NCBI GenBank assembly: GCA_026418995.1 | Contig: JAOAAG010000237.1 | Span: 1-39,824 of the forward strand | Origin: Anaerolineae bacterium | GTDB lineage: Bacteria; Chloroflexota; Anaerolineae; B4-G1 | Length of the DNA: 39,824 nt | Direction of reading: 5' to 3' | Shown: positions 1 through 7,920 of the stretch, one piece after another | How the letters are laid out: every line of letters starts with the position of its first letter | How positions within the stretch are numbered: position 1 is the stretch's first letter | Position numbers and translations under genes: made by a program | Notes under the pieces: generated by a model | What the model saw: the letters and a program-made list of their open reading frames with translations, nothing else | Database searches by the model: none | What the model was told of the DNA's origin: nothing

Positions 1-19
1 AGATGTGTATAAGAGACAG
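1..19 (+). other. Tn5/Nextera transposase mosaic-end adapter (library artifact)
   Basis: Bases 1-19 are AGATGTGTATAAGAGACAG, identical to the Nextera/Tn5 mosaic end. Confidence 0.97.
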
Positions 20-125
20 GGTATAATACCATACATGGCTATGGACGCCAGTGACGAGGCAGATTGCTCCGATGGGAAAATACCCGACGGCTACTCGCCC
101 ACAGTGGTCAGGGCAGGGGAGCATC
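20..125 (+). ncRNA. Putative structured leader RNA, copy 1 (Moco/Tuco-riboswitch-like candidate)
   Basis: Strongly similar to 6166-6285: shared GGTATRATAC...CGCCAGTGACGARGCAGRTTGCTCCGRTGGG(RRR)ATACCCGMCGG; TATAAT -10-like box at its 5' end; hairpin-forming core. Confidence 0.45.
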
Positions 126-310
126 TCCGGCTCGTCCCGTGCGGCTATACCACACTGGCCTACTTTACCGACGCGGCAGGTGGGCTGCATATGATCATCG
201 CTGGCGAAACGAACGGTGTGGCGTCATCCTGACGCCACGCGCCACGCACCTTAACGGTGTGTGGCGACTTGACCGGCGGTTCACCAGCGCTGGATGAAAA
301 CTTGCACTGT

Positions 311-372
311 GGGGATTAGGGACTGGGGAATGGGTAACCCCATTCCCCAACTCCTAATCCCCAATTTTTTTT
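311..372 (+). terminator. Strong intrinsic-terminator-like hairpin followed by T8, just upstream of the beta-helix gene
   Basis: GGGGATTAGG-gac-TGGGGAATGGG-taac-CCCATTCCCCA-act-CCTAATCCCC then AATTTTTTTT; 10+11 bp paired. Confidence 0.75.
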
Positions 373-387
373 GGGAAGAGGTAAACA

Positions 388-3300
388 ATGTTTCACAACT
401 TTACAAAGCGATTGGGGGTCTACGTACTGTTCGCAGGAGTGATCGGGATACTGACAGGCGGGTATGACCTCCTCCATGCCCCAGCCGCTGCTCTCGCTAA
501 AACCGGTGGGAAACCGTCAGTTACTGATGCAACCTCAAGCACGTATGCACCGCAGGCGTGCACAACCTCGGTCTCCGGCAATATCACCGCTCCGGTCACA
601 TGGACGCCAGCCGGCAGCCCCTACTGCGTCACCGCCGACCTCTATGTTCGGCCCGGTGGCGCGTTGACCATTCAAGCCGGTGTCCAGGTGCAGGTCTCTG
701 ACAATATGTGGATCAGAGTGCAAGGCGGCGCGTTGAATGTTCAGGGCGCGCCGGGCAATCCCGTCGTGTTCACCGCGGCTTCCAACCGTTGGCGTTACCT
801 GTCCGTCGAGAGCGGCAGTGCGCAGATGACGCACTGCGTCATCGAAAAAGCAGGGCTTGTATCCACCGAAGCTGCGCTGCGCCTGTTCGTCAGTGATGTT
901 CAGGTGCAAAACTGTACGGTGCGCAACAACGGCGGACATGGCATCGAGCTGGGCGGCGAAGGTTCGACGATGCTTTTGGAGAACGTGGCGGTGACGGACA
1001 ATGCCGGCCGCGCGGTGTTCCAGAACACCATCAACATGAACCCCACCTACCGCAATGTGATGTTGAGCGGCAATGGTCTCAATGCAGTTATCCTGCCCCC
1101 CGGCACGCTGAACCGCGACGTGACCCTCGATAGCACCGGCATCACCGGCGGGCCTCTGCTCCTGGATTATGACCTTTATGTACCAGTCAGCACCACCTTG
1201 ACCCTGCTCCCCGGCACCACCCTGACGGTGGATAATGACAACGTCTGGGTGCGGGTGCAGGGCGGCGCACTGGTGGCGGAAGGCACAGCCGAAAAGCCCA
1301 TCACCTTGACCGTCAATCTGGTGGATGGTTCCAGTCGCTGGCGCTATCTGTCCATCGAGGCGAACAGCCGCGCCCGGCTGGACTATGTCACCCTGGAGCA
1401 TGCCGGCCTCTACAGCAACGAGGCCGGTCTGTATATTCAGACTTCTGACGTGCAGATGCGCCATAGCGTCGTGCGCGCTAACGCCGGCCCCGGCATCGTG
1501 CTTAGCGGCGAGGGGATCACCCCGACCTTGGAAAGTGTGCTTGTGACCGGCAACGGCGGTTTCGCCATCAAGCAGAATACGGTCAACATGAATCCCATCT
1601 ACCGCGACGTGACGCTGACTGGCAACGGAACGGATGCCGTGTACCTGCCCACCGGCGCGCTGAACCGCGACGTGACCTTGGATGGCGTGGGAATCGGGGG
1701 CAAGCCCTTTATCCTGGATTACGATCTCTATGTGCCGGTCAGCACCACCTTGACGTTGCGCCCCGGCACAACCTTCGCCTTCGACCTCGACAACGTCTGG
1801 TTGCGCGTGACGGGCGGCACGCTGGTAGCGGAAGGCACGGCCACGCAGCCCATCACCTTCACGGCTGCTTATACGACGCCCAGGCCGGGCCTGTATCGCA
1901 TGATTGCCATTGATTCGGGCGCGGCGCGTTTTGATCATTGCGCGATCAACTCGGCGGGATTATACGGTTCTCCGGCGCTCCTGGTCGGGTCGGTCAACCA
2001 GGTGACGGTGCGGAACTGTCGCGTCTACGGTAACAGCGGCGACGGGATGCAGGTGAGTAACAACACCGGCGCCGTCATCCTGGAAAACTCGGCCTTCTTC
2101 AGCAACACCAACGGCCTGCGGCTGAACAACGCCGGGTCGGTGACGAGCGCGAACTGCACTTTCCAGAACAACAGCAGCTACGGCGTCTTGCAGAATTCCA
2201 ACGATACTTTGAGCTACGTAGATAACGTCTTTAGCGGCAATGGGGTGGCAGGCGTAGGCATCAACGGCGGCACGCGCCTCGCGCCTATGACGCTCGGCCC
2301 GTCTGGAAATTCCTTCCGCGTGTTGGGTGACGTCACCGTCGGGCCGACCGCGACGTTGACGATTCAACCCGGCGTGCGGGTGGATTTTGCGCAGTACAAG
2401 GGGCTGGTGGTGGAAGGAACGCTGAACGCCGCCGGCTCGGCCACCCAGCCGATTACGTTCACCGGCACGGCGGAGACAAGCGATTGGTGGTGGGGGATCA
2501 TCGTGCGCAACGCCGGCTCGGCCACCCTGGAGCACGCGACCGTGGCCTACGCGGGATATTGGTCGGATAATACTGGCGTGCTCAAGTCGGGCAGCGGCAG
2601 CCTGATCCTGCGGAATTCCACCATCCGCAACAACGGCGGCGCGGGGCTGCGCATCCTCAACAGCACCGGCTACCACATTCTCACCGGCAACGTCTTCTGG
2701 GCCAACAGTGTGGGCGTGTTGGTGCAAGATACAACGCAGAGCGTGGCGCTGAGTGGCAATGTGTTCGCCGGCAACACCGACTTCGGCGTGCGCAACCTGA
2801 ACTCTGCTACCGTGTACGCCCGCCAGAACTACTGGGGCGACGCCAGCGGGCCAACCCACGCCACGCTCAACCCTGCCGGCACGGGCGACAAGGTGAGTGA
2901 CAATGTGGTCTTCGATCCGTGGTTGACGGCGCTGCCGGAGGGCGGGCAAATGGTGGGCGACCTGTTGTTCACGACCCGGGCGCCTGCCTTCATCAGCCCG
3001 GGCCAAACGGTGGACTATGCCATCCAATATATGAACCTGTTGACCGACACGGTGCGCAACGCGCTGGTGGTGGTGCAGTTGCCGGCGGCGGGCGACCTGG
3101 TGTCGGTCAGCGACGGCGGCATATACTGGCGCGAACGGGATCAGCTTTTCTGGAAACTGGGCGACCTGCCGTCGGGCAGTGCCGGCACGCTCTCCTTCCA
3201 GGTGCGCTTCCTGTGGGGCTTGCAGCGCAACTACAGCGACAGCACCATCACCATTTTCACCGCGGATAATTACAATCCCGGCGAACTGGACAGGCAGCCT

Positions 3301-5292
3301 TATTTCGACTATCAGCCCGTCACAATCAACACAGTGACGCCACTGACACAGGCGCAATTCGACGCGCAACTGGCCGCCTCGCCTGCCCTGCAAGCCGCTT
3401 ACGACGCAGCGCTGGCAGCCGGTTACGCCTATCACAGCGCGGCCAACGTCACCCGCAGCGATGGCGCGACTGTGCTCGGCGCGGTGCTGGTCAACACGGC
3501 CCGCCGCGCCGCCCGCATCCTTACCCTGTACAATAACCAGGTGCTCGTCTACACGATCAACGCCGGCGAATTCATCGTGGAAGACAGCAGCGGCGGTATG
3601 CGCATGGATCTCCTCACCCGCACGACCGGCGAATGGGGCGCGTGGGCATACAATCCTGCCATCAGCGCACTCTCCATGGCCGCCGATGGCTGCACGGTCA
3701 ACGCCTGCAAGCGGAACTGTCGCACGAAGATCGTCAGTTGGGAGTTCGTCACCAAGAAAAGCGCGCGCATCGTCGGTTGGACGGCGTTATCGTTCTTCAG
3801 CGGCGGTGGCGGCCTGCTCGGCGCGGCCTATGAAGTCTGGGATACGGTCAGCACGGCCAAAGAATTCCTCTACGATTGCCGGGTGAACTGCGAGGCCGAC
3901 CCATCCACCCATTGCTGCACGGCCGGTCAGGTGCGTTACAGCGGCGGCTTTATCGGGGGGATGACCAACAGTTGTTACCGCGAGAGATGCAACGCCGCCG
4001 TCGGCATGTGGGTGCCTGACGGCTACCAGACCTGCATCGCCTATGGACAGCGCTGCGTCGCCGGCGTTGGCGCGGGGGCCGGCTGCGTGAATTGCGAAGA
4101 GCGCCTGAACGCGCAGCGCGCGCAGGTGCAGGCGATCACCGTATCGGCTCCAGAAGCCGCGCAGCCACAGGGGTGCAGCGCAACCGCCGCCGGCGGCAAG
4201 CCACGCTGCCGCGACCTGAAGAACATCCAGGCAAAGGACCCCAACGCCCTCTACGGGCCGGCGGGCGACCTGCTGCCCGGCCAGACCGTCGTTTACACCA
4301 TCACCTACGAGAACGAGGGGGCGGGCCGCGCCTACGGCGTCTACGTGACCAACCCGCTGCCCGATGTCTTTGATGCAGCCACGCTCAACCTGCACGGCAA
4401 CGGCATCTACATAGCAGCCAGCCGTGAGATGATGTGGTACGTCGGCGAATTGGGGCCGAAAGGCGCTCCCGATTCCAGAGGCGCCATCACTTACACCGTC
4501 ACGCTCAAAAACAGCTTGCCCTCGGGCACGGTGGTGAGCAATCAGGCCACCGTCTATTTCCCCTCCGTGCCGGAGGAGACGCCCACCAATGCCTGGGTGA
4601 ACGTCGTTGCGCCCCTGGCGGCCATGCCGCAGGAACTGACCACCGCCTACATGACGCCGCTCGCCATCACGCTGAGCGGCCGCGAGATCAGCGGATTGCC
4701 GTTGACCTACGAGATCGTTGATGCGCCTTATGGCGGTATCCTGAGCGGCACCCTGCCCAACCTCATCTACACACCGGCGGAGAACTTTACCGGCCCGGAT
4801 GCCTTCGCCTTCCGTGTGAGCAACGGCGTCACCACTAGCCGCGCCGCGCAGGTCTATATCACGGTAACGCCGGTGGGGGATACAACGCCGCCGCAGGTGG
4901 TGTGGACCGACCCAGTCAGCGGGACAAAGGACATCACCGTCAATGCGACGCCCGTCTTTACCGACGCGCTTGGCCCACTCTACGCGCCAGTTATTCTGAT
5001 TGGCGTCTCCGAGCCGCTCAGTGAAACCACCGTCACGACCAGCACGGTCGTCCTGCGACTCGTGGGCGGCGCAACATTGACTGCCAAGGTCACGTTCGAC
5101 CCGTCCGGCAACTGGATCATACTACAACCGCGCGTGCCGTTGATGACCGGCGACTATGAAGTGCTGGTGACCACTGCCATCGCCGACCGCGCCGCCAACT
5201 ATCTGGTCGCGCCATACCTGTTTCGTTTCAGTACTGTAGCGCCGGTCGCGAGGTATTACATCTACTTGCCGCTTGTGCTGCGGCAATCGTAA
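388..5292 (+). CDS. Large secreted right-handed parallel beta-helix repeat protein with DUF11-like and Ig-like C-terminal domains
   Basis: Signal-peptide-like N-terminus; repeated NNGGxGI/LxLxN-type helix coils; DUF11-like segments (PGQTVVYTITYENEG...LPSGTVVSNQATV); cadherin/Ig-like tail; C-terminal YYIYLPLVLRQS. Confidence 0.85.
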   Translation: MFHNFTKRLGVYVLFAGVIGILTGGYDLLHAPAAALAKTGGKPSVTDATSSTYAPQACTTSVSGNITAPVTWTPAGSPYCVTADLYVRPGGALTIQAGVQVQVSDNMWIRVQGGALNVQGAPGNPVVFTAASNRWRYLSVESGSAQMTHCVIEKAGLVSTEAALRLFVSDVQVQNCTVRNNGGHGIELGGEGSTMLLENVAVTDNAGRAVFQNTINMNPTYRNVMLSGNGLNAVILPPGTLNRDVTLDSTGITGGPLLLDYDLYVPVSTTLTLLPGTTLTVDNDNVWVRVQGGALVAEGTAEKPITLTVNLVDGSSRWRYLSIEANSRARLDYVTLEHAGLYSNEAGLYIQTSDVQMRHSVVRANAGPGIVLSGEGITPTLESVLVTGNGGFAIKQNTVNMNPIYRDVTLTGNGTDAVYLPTGALNRDVTLDGVGIGGKPFILDYDLYVPVSTTLTLRPGTTFAFDLDNVWLRVTGGTLVAEGTATQPITFTAAYTTPRPGLYRMIAIDSGAARFDHCAINSAGLYGSPALLVGSVNQVTVRNCRVYGNSGDGMQVSNNTGAVILENSAFFSNTNGLRLNNAGSVTSANCTFQNNSSYGVLQNSNDTLSYVDNVFSGNGVAGVGINGGTRLAPMTLGPSGNSFRVLGDVTVGPTATLTIQPGVRVDFAQYKGLVVEGTLNAAGSATQPITFTGTAETSDWWWGIIVRNAGSATLEHATVAYAGYWSDNTGVLKSGSGSLILRNSTIRNNGGAGLRILNSTGYHILTGNVFWANSVGVLVQDTTQSVALSGNVFAGNTDFGVRNLNSATVYARQNYWGDASGPTHATLNPAGTGDKVSDNVVFDPWLTALPEGGQMVGDLLFTTRAPAFISPGQTVDYAIQYMNLLTDTVRNALVVVQLPAAGDLVSVSDGGIYWRERDQLFWKLGDLPSGSAGTLSFQVRFLWGLQRNYSDSTITIFTADNYNPGELDRQPYFDYQPVTINTVTPLTQAQFDAQLAASPALQAAYDAALAAGYAYHSAANVTRSDGATVLGAVLVNTARRAARILTLYNNQVLVYTINAGEFIVEDSSGGMRMDLLTRTTGEWGAWAYNPAISALSMAADGCTVNACKRNCRTKIVSWEFVTKKSARIVGWTALSFFSGGGGLLGAAYEVWDTVSTAKEFLYDCRVNCEADPSTHCCTAGQVRYSGGFIGGMTNSCYRERCNAAVGMWVPDGYQTCIAYGQRCVAGVGAGAGCVNCEERLNAQRAQVQAITVSAPEAAQPQGCSATAAGGKPRCRDLKNIQAKDPNALYGPAGDLLPGQTVVYTITYENEGAGRAYGVYVTNPLPDVFDAATLNLHGNGIYIAASREMMWYVGELGPKGAPDSRGAITYTVTLKNSLPSGTVVSNQATVYFPSVPEETPTNAWVNVVAPLAAMPQELTTAYMTPLAITLSGREISGLPLTYEIVDAPYGGILSGTLPNLIYTPAENFTGPDAFAFRVSNGVTTSRAAQVYITVTPVGDTTPPQVVWTDPVSGTKDITVNATPVFTDALGPLYAPVILIGVSEPLSETTVTTSTVVLRLVGGATLTAKVTFDPSGNWIILQPRVPLMTGDYEVLVTTAIADRAANYLVAPYLFRFSTVAPVARYYIYLPLVLRQS

Positions 5293-5310
5293 AGGGGAAC
5301 ACCGCCAGCT

Positions 5311-5732
5311 TGAGCAGCCCGTTCTATATGGACCCGCCCAGTAACACCTTCACCGTGCGCCGCCACGATCCGCTGACGGTGAAGGATTTCCTGGGGCGGC
5401 TGCTGTCCGGCTCAGAGAACGGGCTGCTCAACACCCGCGGTCAACTCACGAAGGCGTTTTTGGATGTGACCACGACTTGACCACGCGAGTCGCGTTGCAG
5501 GGTCTGGACGCGAAGCTGGCGACAGCGCGCGGAGTTGGACGGACCCCACCGCCGCTATGACACGCTGTTGGCCGACTGCGCTGCCATCCTGCAATGCCCC
5601 ACGCCGAACTGGCATATCCAGCACTATACCCTCGAAACGCGCCTCGGCCACTGCATCGCGGAGGGCGACTGGGGTTCACTGAGCCACGAGTTACTCCACC
5701 ATCCTGGTCTCGTCATTTGGAACTCGCCCTGA
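5311..5732 (+). pseudogene. Degraded small coding region with compensating frameshifts (unknown product)
   Basis: Frame 1 reads LSSPFYMDPPSNTFTVRRHDPLTVKDFLGRLLSGSENGLLNTRGQLTKAFLDVTTT; a shifted frame continues LTTRVALQGLDAKLATAR; the original frame resumes RAELDGPHRRYDTLLADCAAILQ... Confidence 0.5.
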
Positions 5733-6165
5733 AAGACAGTGGTCAAACCCTCAGATATCATCACGGTTATGGCGACCCGCACTACGACCCGTGGCCCATC
5801 CAAATTCTTGCGCTGTATTACCTGGTCGTCTCCGCAGTCTCAATGAAAGCGTGAATCTTAACGATATGAATCTGCGCCGCTCAAGATTGCCATCATAGCG
5901 AATAGCAGCATGTGCCCCAGTTGGTATCGTTGTCCCTGCTTGCGACGATGATCGCTGATTCTGAACAAAAAGCTGACGAGCATACCCTCGGCCTCCTATG
6001 ATGAGATGGGGCGATAGATTACCACAGGATGCCAGATCGGGGCAGGATCGCGTCAGAATTGAACAACCCTGCCTGCGTGGTGAAATCACGAGGGGATCGG
6101 ACCAGGTTTCAGCGCGAGCCTGCAGCACCCACGCACGTGCCAGTCTTGCTTTGGGCGCAGGAAGT

Positions 6166-6285
6166 GGTATGATACTACAGATGACTATGTGCGCCAGTGA
6201 CGAAGCAGGTTGCTCCGGTGGGGGGATACCCGCCGGAGAGGAGAAGTTCCTGAGAAACTGCCGGTCCGGGCAGGTGGGGAGAAGA
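6166..6285 (+). ncRNA. Putative structured leader RNA, copy 2 (Moco/Tuco-riboswitch-like candidate)
   Basis: GCCAGTGACGAAGCAGGTTGCTCCGGTGGGGGGATACCCGCCGGAGAGGAG...GAAACTGCCGGTCCGGGCAG; CTCCGGTGGG/CCCGCCGGAG stem; promoter-like TTGCTT-N16-TATGAT at its 5' end; moeA lies downstream. Confidence 0.5.
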
Positions 6286-6520
6286 AGAGCGATGAGTATG
6301 GTACAGGTCAATCTTGAAGACAAGGTGATTGGTGAGCACGTGTTGTCAGGGTGCTTGGGCATCTGGGCGACACGTAGATGCCGCAGATAGGGAAAGCACT
6401 CTGCCGACCGTCCAGCCGGCGCGCGTCGCGTTTGCCTTCGGCTTGCGCTTGCCCGGCAGCCGCTGCGCGGGGCGTTAATGCGCCGGGTTAAATCAGAGAG
6501 TAAGGAGGCAAGGCTACACG

Positions 6521-7201
6521 ATGGAAAGAAAAGCACAATGGATTGACTACCTGGTTGCGGTGCTGGTACTTGGTTCGCTTTGGGGCTTCGCCGAGGTCGT
6601 GCTGGGGGGTGCAATGAAGATAGCCAAGGTGCCGTACCGGTCTGGTATCCTGACCGGCCTTGGAGTGGGACTGATGGCCCTCGCTGTCGGGGCCTTCAGA
6701 AGGCCCGCGTTGTTGCCAGGTATGGCGTTGGTGGCTGCCTGTTGCAAGCAACTGGTGGTACCCATTCTGCGCGTCTCTTTTATGTGCAAGGCCAATTCCT
6801 GCCTGGCAGTTCTGCTGGACGGCGTGGCCCTGTGCGGAGTCGTGGCGCTGGCTGGACGGTGGCTGGATAAGAGCTATCCGACCAGAGTAGCGAGTGGGGC
6901 GTCGGCAGCGTTGTTGGCAGCAGTGGGCTTTTACCTGATAGGTATGCGGTTAGCGCCCTGCCAGTATCTCCTCTCGTTTAATCGTCCCGGCGGTCTGCTG
7001 GCCTTCCTCGGTGCTGAGGGCCTGGTATGGATGATCTTCTCGGCCATCTTCTTCCCCGTTGGCTATGCGGTGGGCAGAAAGGCCGGCGATGTCATCCCCG
7101 CCTGGAGGGTAGGCAGGGCATCGCTGTATTATGCTCTCGCTGCGGCTATTGTAGCGTTTAGCTGGCTGGCGAGCGCGCTGGCCATCGCCAACGGGATTTA
7201 G
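6521..7201 (+). CDS. Conserved polytopic membrane protein (possible transporter component)
   Basis: 226-aa ORF with multiple hydrophobic segments; RBS-like AAGGAGG upstream. Confidence 0.7.
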   Translation: MERKAQWIDYLVAVLVLGSLWGFAEVVLGGAMKIAKVPYRSGILTGLGVGLMALAVGAFRRPALLPGMALVAACCKQLVVPILRVSFMCKANSCLAVLLDGVALCGVVALAGRWLDKSYPTRVASGASAALLAAVGFYLIGMRLAPCQYLLSFNRPGGLLAFLGAEGLVWMIFSAIFFPVGYAVGRKAGDVIPAWRVGRASLYYALAAAIVAFSWLASALAIANGI

Positions 7202-7220
7202 AGTAAGTTGAGGGCTGCCT

Positions 7221-7529
7221 ATGAAGGTCGAGATATCTTCACCCTGGGCCAGGGAGTTTATCCGCAAGCACGGTGGTGTGATCAACATCGCCTGGCGCAC
7301 TGTCTGCATGGACTGATGAACCATCTTCGAGGGCCCATCCGGTCGGATGGGAAAGCCAGATCATCCGGAGGAGTTCGTCTGCTTCCAGGCAGAGGATATA
7401 ACTGTTTATATCTCCAAGCCATTCTTGCGCGGAAAAGTGAAACCAGGGACACGGGAGATCTATTTCTACATTGACGGTTACGGACGTCATACACTCGCCT
7501 TGGACCCTCCATACGAGGGCGAGGCATGA
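7221..7529 (+). CDS. Candidate HesB-like CC/Se-motif selenoprotein read through tandem in-frame TGA-TGA (7314-7319)
   Basis: MKVEISSPWAREFIRKHGGVINIAWRTVCMD-[TGA TGA]-TIFEGPSGRMGKPDHPEEFVCFQAEDITVYISKPFLRGKVKPGTREIYFYIDGYGRHTLALDPPYEGEA in one frame; CCCATCC-GGTC-GGATGGG hairpin at 7334-7351. Confidence 0.65.
7334..7351 (+). promoter_or_regulatory. Bacterial SECIS-like hairpin, GGTC apical loop
   Basis: Perfect 7-bp stem CCCATCC/GGATGGG with GGTC loop starting 21 nt after the second TGA. Confidence 0.65.
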
Positions 7530-7564
7530 GCCGTGGTATACTTTGTTGAGTTGAAAGGAGAAAT

Positions 7565-7843
7565 ATGCCAACCGAACAGGAGGTTATCGAGGCGCTGCGC
7601 CCGGTGATGGACCCCGAGCTGGGAATGAGTGTGGTGGACCTGGGAATGATCCGGGAGGTTAACGTCGAAGGGGATACGGTCGAGATTAAAATGGTGTTGA
7701 CCGTGCCATTTTGTCCGCTGGCGGGCCTGATCACCAGGCAAGTGCAGAACGCCGCGGCAGCCCTACCAGGCGTCAAAGAGGCCAAGGTGACGCTGCTACA
7801 GGAGCCGTGGAACCCTGGCTGGATAAGCGGACAGCAGCGATAG
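7565..7843 (+). CDS. DUF59/MIP18-family Fe-S assembly protein (SufT/PaaD-like)
   Basis: DPELGMSVVDLGMIREV...TVPFCPLAGLITRQVQNAAAALPGVKEAKVTL matches the DUF59 family pattern. Confidence 0.88.
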   Translation: MPTEQEVIEALRPVMDPELGMSVVDLGMIREVNVEGDTVEIKMVLTVPFCPLAGLITRQVQNAAAALPGVKEAKVTLLQEPWNPGWISGQQR

Positions 7844-7880
7844 CGTCCACCAGGCACGGATGCCTGTGAGTTCCATTGAT

Positions 7881-7899
7881 GGTCACTTCCGAAGTGACC
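7881..7899. repeat. Palindrome GGTCACTTCcGAAGTGACC (member of short dispersed family)
   Basis: Perfect 9-bp arms; related to copies at 19738-19772 and 21147-21181. Confidence 0.8.
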
Positions 7900-7920
7900 G
7901 TCAACTGGGCGCATGGAGTG

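Noticed and set aside
535-3435. Long minus-strand ORFs (467 and 491 aa) opposite the beta-helix gene
   Set aside because: They are antisense to a convincing coding frame, have low-complexity H/R/Q/G-rich composition typical of shadow frames in GC-rich DNA, and match no recognisable family.
6298-6390. Short ORF MSMVQVNLEDKVIGEHVLSGCLGIWATRRCRR after leader RNA copy 2
   Set aside because: Too short and without recognisable homology; could be a leader peptide or gene remnant but cannot be supported.
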